64,000 bases of DNA from positions 1 to 64,000 of the forward strand of contig JANWZD010000010.1 in assembly GCA_025054935.1 (NCBI GenBank). The letters are read 5' to 3'. The notes beneath the pieces were generated by a model. That model saw only the letters and a list, made by a program, of their open reading frames with translations. It made no database searches and was not told the DNA's origin. A program made the translations under genes and the position numbers. Shown piece after piece: positions 25,234 to 34,100 of this stretch; position 1 is the first letter of the stretch; each line of letters begins with the position of its first letter. Source of the DNA: Dehalococcoidia bacterium. GTDB taxonomy: Bacteria; Chloroflexota; Dehalococcoidia; SpSt-223.

Positions 25234-26049
25234 TCATCCCCCGACGTGGGAAGCGAGAAACTCCTCGACCACAGCGTTGAAGAGCGCCGGCGATTCGAGG
25301 TGGCAGGCATGGCCGCCCGGGATCGCGACAAAACGGGCGTTCGGCAGCTGCGCGGCCGCCGCCCGGCCGAGTTGCGGCGAGAACACCGCGTCCGCTTCGC
25401 CTGCCACCACGAGGGTCGGCGCGCTCACCGCGGCAAGGTCGACAATACCGAGGTCGGGCAGCGGCCGGCGCAGCAGTTCGCTCGGGTCGCTGGCAAGGAA
25501 GGCCGAGCAGTACCGTTCGGCCGCTTCGGCGGAGAAGGCCGGGGAGAACAGCCGCTGCAGTCGGCGCGGGAGGAGCGCAGCCAGTCCGCCCTCCCGCAGC
25601 AGCGCCTGATCCCGCTCCCAGGCAGCGCGCAGTGCCGGCACGTCTTGGGGACGCGCCGCGTCGGCATTGCCGCCGAAGCCAACGAGAACGAGCGCGCTGA
25701 CGCGTTCTGGCGCTGCAAGGGCGAGGCGGACGGCGACCGCCGCTCCCATCGAGTAGCCGATCACTGCCGCTCGTCCGGCGCGTTCCGCGTCCAGCACCGC
25801 GCGCGCATCGGCGACCATCGCCGCCGTGGAGTAGTCCCCGTCGAAGACGCGGGTTTCGCCGTGCGCCCGAGCGTCAAAAGCGATAACGCGGAAGGATCGC
25901 GCAAAGACCGGCAGCTGCTCGTACCAGCAGCGCGCATTGTCGCGACCGCCGTGCAGCAGGAGGAGCGGCGGACCCGCCCCCACGGTGTAGCCCCGCACCC
26001 GTGCCCCCGGTCGATCGAGCCACCACCATCGGAGCGAGAGCGACGACAT
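25234..26049 (-). CDS. alpha/beta hydrolase
   Basis: 271-residue alpha/beta-hydrolase-fold enzyme. The oxyanion loop LLLLHGGRDNARCW is near residues 24-37, the nucleophile elbow GYSMGAA (Ser about 97) near 95-101, an acid in VVAGEADAVF and the catalytic His in IPGGHACHLE near 250. These are the family's triad positions. ATG 26049 was preferred to 26196 because the extra N-terminus looks non-coding. Shares a 146-nt divergent region with the racemase-like gene. Esters, lactones or C-C bonds are possible substrates. Confidence 0.92.
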   Translation of the reverse strand: MSSLSLRWWWLDRPGARVRGYTVGAGPPLLLLHGGRDNARCWYEQLPVFARSFRVIAFDARAHGETRVFDGDYSTAAMVADARAVLDAERAGRAAVIGYSMGAAVAVRLALAAPERVSALVLVGFGGNADAARPQDVPALRAAWERDQALLREGGLAALLPRRLQRLFSPAFSAEAAERYCSAFLASDPSELLRRPLPDLGIVDLAAVSAPTLVVAGEADAVFSPQLGRAAAAQLPNARFVAIPGGHACHLESPALFNAVVEEFLASHVGG

Positions 26050-26195
26050 CCGCCTCGACCTCCATTCCCTTTCCTGAAGTAGGATAGGATGAACGAGCGG
26101 GAGCACGCAGCATAACGCCTGCTCTCGATGGCAGAGGCGCCCATCAGAGGAAGGGCGGCGCCACTGCGTGACGACCGCGTCAGGGGAAGGCGACA

Positions 26196-27020
26196 ATGGC
26201 GGGCATGCGGCTGTGGTATCAATATCCGGCGCCGCTCTCTCCCTTTCGATCGGTGGTCTTTGAGCGCGTCCGCGAGGCGATCGATCGCGCGCGTCGGCCG
26301 GACACCGAGGTCGTCATTCAGCCTGCCCGGCGCGGCGCGAAGAGCACCGCCCTCTACGCCTTCGAACTTGTCGGGCTGCTCACGGCGGCCGAAGTAGTGG
26401 ACCGGCTGCGCGAGGCGGAACGAGAAGGCTACGATGGCGCGATCATCGGCCAAAGCCTTGACCCCGGCCTTGACATCGCGAAAGAGCTGCTTGACATCCC
26501 GGTCGTCGGCATCTTGGAAGCGGCCGCGCATCTCGCGGCGATGTGGGGCGATCGCATTGGGGTTGTCACCATCCCGCCGCCCCCCGGCTACCCGCCGGCC
26601 AAATACCAGAACTACCACCGCCGCAACCTTGAGCGATACGGTCTCGGGCCGAAGATCGCCGGGTTCGACCACGTGCGAATGCCGCTGCCCGACCTCATCG
26701 CCAAGATCCAAGCAAGCGAGCACGATGCGATCGTCGCCGAATTCCACGCCGCCGCGCGGCGGCTCCAAGAGCGCGGAGCGGACGCGATCATCGCGGGCGA
26801 CACGATCATCTCGGTCATCCTCGTCCACGAGCGCGCCCTCCAAGTTCCGGAGACGGGGCAGGCGATCGTCGACCTGATCACGAGCGGGGTGAAGATGGCC
26901 GAGACCCTCGTCGACCTCCGCCGCGCGCTGGGCATCGTCCGCTCCCGGGGCGGAGGATTTGCGCGGCCCGGCGAAAGCGAACTGCGCGAGATCGCGGAGT
27001 CGTTCGGGGTGTCAACATAA
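26196..27020 (+). CDS. Asp/Glu/hydantoin racemase-superfamily protein (paralogue)
   Basis: 274 residues, paralogous to the protein at 3883-4752: same RLWYQYPAPL start (5-14), GAIIGQSLDPGLDIAKELL (about 81-99) and IPVVGILEAAAHLA. The later VTIPPPPGYPPAKYQNYHRR loop differs from the paralogue's VTIPSPSGVRPGKHVLPLLR, suggesting different specificity. Superfamily reactions are racemisation, cis-trans isomerisation or decarboxylation at an alpha carbon. ATG 26196 with GGGGAAGG upstream; an ATG 9 nt later is the alternative start. Ends just before a strong promoter for the next operon. Confidence 0.75.
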   Translation: MAGMRLWYQYPAPLSPFRSVVFERVREAIDRARRPDTEVVIQPARRGAKSTALYAFELVGLLTAAEVVDRLREAEREGYDGAIIGQSLDPGLDIAKELLDIPVVGILEAAAHLAAMWGDRIGVVTIPPPPGYPPAKYQNYHRRNLERYGLGPKIAGFDHVRMPLPDLIAKIQASEHDAIVAEFHAAARRLQERGADAIIAGDTIISVILVHERALQVPETGQAIVDLITSGVKMAETLVDLRRALGIVRSRGGGFARPGESELREIAESFGVST

Positions 27021-27026
27021 CTCATT

Positions 27027-27055
27027 TGTCCGCTTGTTGAACTGAGACTATAATC
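27027..27055 (+). promoter_or_regulatory. consensus promoter of the zinc-protein operon
   Basis: TTGTCC (27027-27032), 17 nt spacer, TATAAT (27050-27055), a near-perfect housekeeping promoter. Predicted start about 27062, giving a leader of some 16 nt that contains a GAGGG ribosome binding site before the ATG at 27078. Confidence 0.75.
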
Positions 27056-27077
27056 CGCCTCGCCAGCGAGGGCGACG

Positions 27078-27584
27078 ATGGCGCTCCAATGTGAGTCTCG
27101 GTCCGGTCTTTTCCGCCCGTGCGGCGAGACGGCGGTTGGCGTCTGCCACTACTGCAACCGTCCCTTCTGTGCTCGGCATGGCGGCGAGGGCGCCGAGCGG
27201 GAGTGGGTCTGCTTCCGCGCCCGCTGCCAGATGAAGACAGGCGTCATCGGCGTTGCGTTGGCAAGCCGGCGCCGCGCCCGGCTCCGCAATAGCGAAGGGT
27301 TGTGCGGTGCCCCGGCGTGCAGCGCGCGCGCTCCTCAGACGCCTTGCTCCCTCTGCAGTGGACGCTATTGCGTGGCGCATCTCAACGCGCGGACGTTCCG
27401 CGTGCTGATCAGCCCAAGCGACGCCCCGCCTCGCTACCGCCGGGAGCGCCACTATCTCTGCGACGACTGTGACGCCGTGATCGAGCGCTACCGACTGATC
27501 ACGCTGCCTCCCATTCCAGCGGATGATGGCGATTCAACGCGCGCAGCTTCAGAGCGCGTCGAGAGTGAGGTGTCGGCCCCATGA
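27078..27584 (+). CDS. cysteine-rich zinc-binding protein, unknown function
   Basis: 168 residues with two similar cysteine/histidine modules resembling B-box or treble-clef zinc fingers. Module 1, residues 5-57: CESRSGLFRPCGE, CHYCNRPFCARH, then CFRARC. Module 2, about 82-140: CGAPACS, CSLCSGRYCVAHL, then CDDC. Each offers enough ligands for two zinc ions in a cross-brace. No catalytic domain. The C-terminal 30 residues are acidic and probably disordered. First gene of a three-gene operon; its stop overlaps the membrane-protein start. Likely a protein-protein or membrane-recruitment adaptor, by analogy only. Confidence 0.75.
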   Translation: MALQCESRSGLFRPCGETAVGVCHYCNRPFCARHGGEGAEREWVCFRARCQMKTGVIGVALASRRRARLRNSEGLCGAPACSARAPQTPCSLCSGRYCVAHLNARTFRVLISPSDAPPRYRRERHYLCDDCDAVIERYRLITLPPIPADDGDSTRAASERVESEVSAP

Positions 27585-28579
27585 CTGCGCGACCTGCGAT
27601 CTCGAGCGGCGAACTAAAGGTCCTAGGCGCTGGCGTTGCGGTGAGCGTTGCGCTCACCCTACTGACCCGTCTCCTCGGCAAACGCCTCGACCCCATCCCG
27701 AAACGGGAGGAAGATATCTACCCGTACCAAGCGCGCCAGCCCCACCCGATGGGAGAACTGAGCGCCTGGGTGCTCTATGTTCTCCATCAGCTGTTCCAGT
27801 GGGGCTGCATCTACTGGGCGCAGACCCGCCCGCGCAAGTATGTCGACACCGTACACCCCGTCAACGTTGTCGCCCTTCTCGGCAACACCGTCTTCGCCAT
27901 CCTCCACCTCATCCAGACCCACCTCTGGTACGACGGGCTGGCGCGCCGGATCTCGGTGTGGGCGTCGCAAGGCTCGGTTATCCTGCTCCTGTGCCTCGCG
28001 CTGCTGATTGAAAATCCCCGCCGCGGGATGATCTTCGGAAAGCCGCTTCCCTTCCCGCGCCGGGTGATCGACTTTGTCCGCAAGTACCACGGCTATTACA
28101 TGTCGTGGGCAACGACCTTCACCTTCTGGTATCACCCGATGGAAGGGAACCAAGGGCACCTGAGCGGGCTGATCTACATGTTCTGGCTGCTGATGCAGGG
28201 CAGCCTGATGTTCACCCGCTCCCACATCAACCCTTGGTGGACAACCCTGCTTGAGCTGGCGGTGCTGCCGCACGGCGTGCTGGTCGCCCTGATCCGCCAT
28301 CCCCGCAACTGGACGATGTTCGCCTTCGGCTTCATTGCGATGTTCGTTCTGACGCAGATGCAGGGCCTGGGGCTGAAACTGCGGACCCAGCTGGCGATCG
28401 CCGCAACCTCGCTCGCCGGCGCGATCCTCGGCTACCGCAAGCGCGGCCTCCGTGCCGCCGAAGAGCCGTTGCGCATCCCGATCATTGAGTATGGCGTGGC
28501 AGCGGTGCTCGCTGGCGCCATTGGCGGCCGCCAATGGCTCGACGACCGCCTTGCCGCGCGCCGGAACGGTCACCAATGA
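27581..28579 (+). CDS. polytopic membrane protein, unknown function
   Basis: 332 residues, about seven or eight hydrophobic helices by eye (for example VLGAGVAVSVALTLL near 13-27, VNVVALLGNTVFAILHLIQ near 93-111, GSVILLLCLALLI near 130-142, a pair around 190-240, and two near the C-terminus). Several histidines lie at helix ends (HLIQTH, FWYHPMEGNQGH, SHINPWW), a spacing that could hold a metal or heme, but no known motif is met. Basic C-terminal tail. Coupled by ATGA overlaps to the zinc protein upstream and the 65-residue protein downstream. Confidence 0.75.
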   Translation: MTARPAISSGELKVLGAGVAVSVALTLLTRLLGKRLDPIPKREEDIYPYQARQPHPMGELSAWVLYVLHQLFQWGCIYWAQTRPRKYVDTVHPVNVVALLGNTVFAILHLIQTHLWYDGLARRISVWASQGSVILLLCLALLIENPRRGMIFGKPLPFPRRVIDFVRKYHGYYMSWATTFTFWYHPMEGNQGHLSGLIYMFWLLMQGSLMFTRSHINPWWTTLLELAVLPHGVLVALIRHPRNWTMFAFGFIAMFVLTQMQGLGLKLRTQLAIAATSLAGAILGYRKRGLRAAEEPLRIPIIEYGVAAVLAGAIGGRQWLDDRLAARRNGHQ

Positions 28580-28773
28580 ACCGTGAGCCCAATCCGCTTC
28601 TGGTCCCTGCCGCCATTTCGCTCGGCGCGCTGACTGCCGGCTTCCTCGGCTGGCTGATCGGACGCGACCGCGGCTACTACGATGGACTGCGCAGCCACGC
28701 CGCCGGCTTCCTCATCGTTGCAGGCGCTGGCCTCGGGTTTGCCGCAGTCGGAAACCTGGTGCGCCGCCGCTAA
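28576..28773 (+). CDS. small two-helix membrane protein
   Basis: 65 residues: hydrophobic segments at about 8-25 (LLVPAAISLGALTAGFLGW) and 39-58 (HAAGFLIVAGAGLGFAAVG), joined by a charged loop LIGRDRGYYDGLR, ending in Arg-Arg-Arg. ATG 28576 gives an ATGA overlap with the upstream membrane protein and replaces an upstream-extended frame at 28534. Likely a partner subunit of that protein; no family recognised. Its stop overlaps by 4 nt the stop region of the convergent GT39 gene. Confidence 0.7.
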   Translation: MNREPNPLLVPAAISLGALTAGFLGWLIGRDRGYYDGLRSHAAGFLIVAGAGLGFAAVGNLVRRR

Positions 28774-31160
28774 TCGTCGAGCGCGACCCAGCCAAGCGTG
28801 AGCGCCTCACGTCCCTGCACCGGAAGCGGCGCTCCATCGGGGCGGAGCAGCCGCAGCTGGAGCTGATAGCGGCCGCGAGGCAGGCTGCCCGAAAGCGCAA
28901 GGTCGAAGCGGCCGCTCGCGACCCCCTCCGCCGCCCACAGCGCCGGTGGGTCGGCAGGACCAGCAGGCGGCTGCTCGCGCTCGGCGACAACCCGGCCGTG
29001 CTGGTCGAGCAGCCGAAGGGAAGCGACCGCCGGCGCTGCCGGGCCGACCAGCCGCCAGTTCAGCACTACCGTCAGAGCTTGCCCTGCTCGCGCCGTGCTC
29101 AGCTCAAACAGGGTCTGTGGACCGTCGACGGTCTCAATCGTCGTCCGGCGCGCCGCCCCCGCGTCGGAAGGAAGAAGCCGCACCGCTTCCAGGGCGAACC
29201 GATTGTCAAACACGGCGAGCGTCCGCCCAGTCGACGGGGCGCGCCTGACCCGCACTTCGCCGAGGTCGACGTCGTTCCCAATGCGGCCGCCGTCGCTCCG
29301 TCGGTAGGCCCCCGCAACCACGCGGTAGACGCCGGGCGGTGTCCATGCAGGGACGACAAGCCCCCGCCGCTCCAGCAGCCGCTCCCCTGCCGCCCACTGG
29401 CCAGAGAGGCGCATGCCGGTATCCGGCTCTTCATCGCGGCCGGCCCAGCCGCTCCCATCCTGGCCGCGAAGGTGGAGGAAGAGCACGACGCGCTCCTCGA
29501 CGGAACGGCTCGCCTCCCAGCTGACGAGAACAGGAAGCGGCGCTCCGGCGGTCAGCTCTCGGCTCGCAGGAGCCGCCGCGATCGCGAGCCCATTCGGGAG
29601 CGCGGTCGGCGGCGGCAGGAGGGGGTCGGGCGCGGCGACGTAGCGGGCAACCCGCAGCGCACCGATCATCCGCTCGTCGACCCGATACGCCGCGCGATCA
29701 AGCCACTCTTCGAGGGGAAAGGCAGGATCGCGCCGCCCAACGCCCGTGAAGACAAGCCACAGCTGGCGGCCCTCTCCGAGCAGTGCCGGCCATTCGGACG
29801 GAGGCAGATCCCGCATTGCCACCAGACGCGGGAGGGGGTCGAGGCGGATGCGCAAGTAGCCGGCCTGCCACCACGGCTGAAGAATGACCGCGTCCTGCGC
29901 GCTCGCTCCGGCCAGCTCCTCTCCAAGCCGAACGGCATCCGGTTCGAGCATCCCTCGTTCGACCGGCAGCGTCATGGCGAGCGCAAGGAGCGTGATGACC
30001 GCGAGCGCGCCGCCCGCAAGCAGAGCCCAAGAGCGGCGAAGCGCAGCGAGCGGCACAGCGATCGCGAGGAGGACGAGGGGAACAAGCCCGATAAAGAATC
30101 GGGGACGTCCAAAGAGGGGCTGAGCGACATAGATCGCTGTTGCGCCAACGAGTACAGCGCCGGCGGCGAGCAGCGGCCAGCGAGGCCAGCGTCGGGCAGA
30201 GAGTAGGGCTCCGCCGGCGACTGCCCACCAGAGAAGCGCCAGTAGGACCGCGGGGACGAGCGGAACAAACGTGCCCACCGGCACAGCCACCGCGAGCGAG
30301 CCGAGGAAGTGAAGCGCCGTCGGCTGGGGGGCCACGCCGGCGATGGTCCGCTCAGTGTGGCGCAGCGACTCGCCGAGCGCAGAGGCGAGCCACGGCAGCC
30401 AGAGTGCGCCTGCTCCCCCGAACGGCCAGAGCGAGCGGATGGCGGCAGCAAGCGCGCGAAGCACTTCAGTCCGCCGCTCTCCCGTGCTCCTTGCCGGCGG
30501 AACTGCCGACCCCGCGCCGCCGCCATCTCCCCGACGGAGAGAGCGTGCGCCGACAGGAGAAGAGAGCAACGCGACAACTGCGGCGGCAACGATGACAACG
30601 ACAGCGAAGTAGTGGGTCATCAATGCCGCCCACGCGAACACCAGGAGAGCGAGAGCGTGACGCCATGACCGTTGCGGTCGGGCAGCGAGCAGGAGCACGA
30701 GGAGCGAGAGCAGCGCAAGGAGCGCATACATGCGCGGCTGCCGGCTGGAGACAACAAGCGTCGGACTGATCGCGGCGAGGAGGCCGACCGCCGTCCCCGC
30801 GCCTGCGCCAGCGAGCTGGCGGCCAGCAGCGAGAAGCAGCGCGACAAGCAGGACGCCGCAGAACAGCGACGGCAGCCGAGCGCCAAGTTCATTCCAGCCG
30901 ATGAGATCGAGGCTCAGCCGCAGCAGGTAGTAGTAGCCCGGCGGATGGCTATCGACAGCAGTCGCCGGCGCGATCCCGCCCCAGCCCTGCATGGCGAAAA
31001 AGACGCTCGCCGCCGCGTCGCCGAAGAGGACGAGGTCACTGAGACCGGCAAGCCGGACGCCAAGGGCACAAAGCAGCACCGCCGCGGCGGATAGCGGCCA
31101 CGGCGCAGCCGTCCACACGCTGCGCACTCGCGCCGTTGGGGGCGGCAGCGCAACGGTCAT
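28770..31160 (-). CDS. GT39-like membrane glycosyltransferase with C-terminal beta domain
   Basis: 796 residues. The N-terminal ~480 residues are a multi-span GT-C membrane glycosyltransferase (GT39/ArnT/PMT type) using polyprenyl-phosphate sugars. LVLFGDAAASVFFAMQGW near 42-59 holds the catalytic-type Asp of the first periplasmic loop, followed by DSHPPGYYYLLRLSL, the classic HPP-YY block. After the last helix comes a soluble part of about 300 residues rich in beta strands (LPVLVSWEASRSVEERVVLF; PPGVYRVVAGAYRR), probably extracytoplasmic. ATG 31160, one base after the upstream stop, was preferred to GTG 31193. Last gene of an envelope-polysaccharide operon. Acceptor unknown. Confidence 0.83.
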   Translation of the reverse strand: MTVALPPPTARVRSVWTAAPWPLSAAAVLLCALGVRLAGLSDLVLFGDAAASVFFAMQGWGGIAPATAVDSHPPGYYYLLRLSLDLIGWNELGARLPSLFCGVLLVALLLAAGRQLAGAGAGTAVGLLAAISPTLVVSSRQPRMYALLALLSLLVLLLAARPQRSWRHALALLVFAWAALMTHYFAVVVIVAAAVVALLSSPVGARSLRRGDGGGAGSAVPPARSTGERRTEVLRALAAAIRSLWPFGGAGALWLPWLASALGESLRHTERTIAGVAPQPTALHFLGSLAVAVPVGTFVPLVPAVLLALLWWAVAGGALLSARRWPRWPLLAAGAVLVGATAIYVAQPLFGRPRFFIGLVPLVLLAIAVPLAALRRSWALLAGGALAVITLLALAMTLPVERGMLEPDAVRLGEELAGASAQDAVILQPWWQAGYLRIRLDPLPRLVAMRDLPPSEWPALLGEGRQLWLVFTGVGRRDPAFPLEEWLDRAAYRVDERMIGALRVARYVAAPDPLLPPPTALPNGLAIAAAPASRELTAGAPLPVLVSWEASRSVEERVVLFLHLRGQDGSGWAGRDEEPDTGMRLSGQWAAGERLLERRGLVVPAWTPPGVYRVVAGAYRRSDGGRIGNDVDLGEVRVRRAPSTGRTLAVFDNRFALEAVRLLPSDAGAARRTTIETVDGPQTLFELSTARAGQALTVVLNWRLVGPAAPAVASLRLLDQHGRVVAEREQPPAGPADPPALWAAEGVASGRFDLALSGSLPRGRYQLQLRLLRPDGAPLPVQGREALTLGWVALDD

Positions 31161-31161
31161 G

Positions 31162-34100
31162 CTAGCGAGCCGGTTCGGCGGCGGCGTCGACACGCGCGCG
31201 GCGGTCGCGCCCGGCTAGCCGCCGCACGAGCGCGAGATCCTCGCGGTCGATCCCTCCAACAAGCGCAAGCGCCGGGAGATAGATCGCGCCGCCGACGATC
31301 GCGAGGACCGGCCACGGCACGCTCGCTGCGAGAAGCATGACCGCGCCGCCAGCGATCCCGGCGGCAAGAGCGGGGCGCAGCAGCAGGCGCGGCGAAGGCA
31401 GCCATCGCAGATCCTGCCTGATCGCGTAGAAGAACGGCAGCAACAGGACGATCTCGCTCAGCACCGTCACGGCGGCAGCGCCGGGATAGCTGAACTGCGG
31501 AATGACAAGAATATTCGCGACAATATTGAAAGTAACGCCAATCACAAAGGCAAAGGTGAGATAGCGCTGACGATTGAGCGCAATAAGCACATAGTGCGTG
31601 ATTGAATTGACGTAACTGAATGGCAGGAACCAGATCAGAATTTGAAGCGCGATAACCGACGGCTGAAACTCTTCTCCAAAAAAGAGAAGGATGATCGGTC
31701 CTGCTAGCAGAGTGGTCAGCACCGTAATCGGCAAGCTGATGCTGAGCAACAGCTTCAGCGAGCGTTCGAAGCCTAAACGCAGCCGCTCCGTCGAAGAGAC
31801 GGCATAGCGGCTGAAGATCGGAAAGACCGCGAGGGTGAAGAATGAGGGAATGATATTCAGGCCATCGATAAACTTATACGCCGTCGTGTAATACCCTGTC
31901 GCCGCATCGCCCTGCATCGGCTTAAGAAAGAGCACATCGATCCGGAAGAAGACACTGCTCAGAAAGTTGTTGATCATGAGCGGAAAGGACAACACCCACA
32001 GCCGCCGCGCCGCGGTCCAGTCGAAGCGCCAGGTTGGCTGGAAGAACGTCGTCGCGAGCAGCCGCCAGAAGATAAGCGCCGTCACCACATTGACAATGAG
32101 TGAGACCGCGCCAAGCCCCGCAATGCCAAACCCGCTCAGCAGCGCTGCCAAGCCGAGCGCGACTCGGAGAAGCGTGGCGATGCTTGTCAGCATCGCCGGG
32201 TATTCCATCTTCTCGAACGCGTAGAACACGGCGCTGTATGACGCGCTGAGCGCCCCCGGGATCAACCCGAGGGCGAAGAACGCGATCGTCAGAGCGCCAG
32301 CCGGCGTCAAGTTGAAGGCCGTCCAGTAGAGCGCGACCAGGCTCGCGACTACCGGCAGCGAAGCGATCACCAAGCCGAGACGCAGCCCGATAATGTTCGC
32401 AAGGTAGTCTCGCGCTCGCGTCCGGTCTTGGGCGACTTCGCGCGTCAGCAGGGTGCCCAGCCCAAAGTCGGTGAAAATTTGGAAATACCCGATCAGGACG
32501 ACGGCGAACGCGTATTCGCCGACGGTAGCAGGGCCGAGCAGTCGGGCGACAACGACGGCGAAGGCGAGGTCAACGAGCCGGTTGGCCAGCTGGGTCGCCA
32601 TCGGGGCAAAGCTGTTCTTCAGGATCCGCTGAAGCGTCGTCCCATCGTGCGGAGCGCGATAGACGGCCGACCAGAGCGCGTAGGCAAGGCCCAACACGAT
32701 CGCAAACAGCCCCATGAGCGAGAGATAGGCGCCCAGTTGGAAGCTGAGCGGACTGTAGCGGAAGACGACGCGATGCTCGCCCGGCGGCAGTTCGATCGCT
32801 CGGAACAGGCTGTTGGCGCGGAAAATCTCGACCTCGCGCCCATCGAGCGTGGCGCGCCACCCCGGAAAGTAGCTATCGGTCAGGAGCAGAAGCGCTGGCG
32901 CATCCGCGCGGGCGATAATCTCAATCCGAGTAGGCTCATAGCGGACGAGTTCGGCCGAGCCAGTCCCGCCGCTGCGCGCTAGTCCCGCCGGACCCTCTAC
33001 CGCCGCCACCGCTCGCGGATCGAAGTCCGGTCGGGTAATCACCGCCCGCGCCTCTGCGGCATCTCGGACTGGGACAACCGTGCCGACCACAAAAGCGCGG
33101 GGAAGAGCGCGTTCATTTCGATAGACGTTAATCTCGCCGCGGTAGACCTCCGTCCAGCCCGGAAGCCCGATGTTCTGCGTGGTGAGGACATACTTCACGC
33201 CGAGGAGGTCGAGCAGGGGCGACTGCAGCGAGCTCGCTTCGGTCAGCTTGTTGATCATGCTGTAGAGCAGCCCACTCGGGGGCTCCATGAGCGACCAATA
33301 GTCGACATAGGAGCGCAAGATCACGGTGTCATAGCCCCGAATGTCGGGAAGCCCGAACAGCATATTGCTGTTCGGGCGGAGCGTATCGTCATAGTTGAAG
33401 GACGTAATCCGGAACAGTCCCGGGTCCGCCTTGATCGCGGCAATGGAAGGCGGGACGAATTCGGCGAGACGAACGGGGCTCGCCGTATTGAACCCCCCGA
33501 ATGCGACAGTCAGGTCGACCGCCGTCACGACCCCAATCGCCACCACGCCAGCCGTCGGCCGACGTGAGACGATCCAGAACGCGGCGGCCACAAGCAGCAG
33601 CATGAGCGCGAAGCCGGCTACCACGCCCGCTTCATAGGAGTAGAACATCTCTGCCGTGGGAAAGGCGCGCCGCAAGCTCGTTGAGCGAGCGAGCAGCGCT
33701 TCGGCAGCCGCGAGCGTCGGCCCGAGGGCAAGCCGGCTGAGCGCGATCGCTGCACCGATCGCCAGCCCGAGCGCGGCACAGCCAAGCGCCAGCCGTTTCG
33801 CTATCCGGTCGGGCCGCGCACCCGGCGCTGTCTCGGCAGGAAGCTGGTCGCCTCCTCCAAGCGGCTGAGCAGCTGGGTCCTGTTGAGTAGCCGAAGCGGG
33901 GAGGAGCGCCGGCATGTCCGAGCGGCGGCGCAGCAACGTCTCCGCGCCGAGCGCGGCCAGCACCGCGAGGCAGAAGGTCGCCGGGTAGACCCATCGGAAC
34001 GGCGTGTGCAGTTGGTTCACGCCGGGGATCTGCCAGATGAGAAAGTAGAGTGGCGTGCCGAAGGCGAGCAGCAGACAGAAGAGCAGATAGCCGCCGAAGA

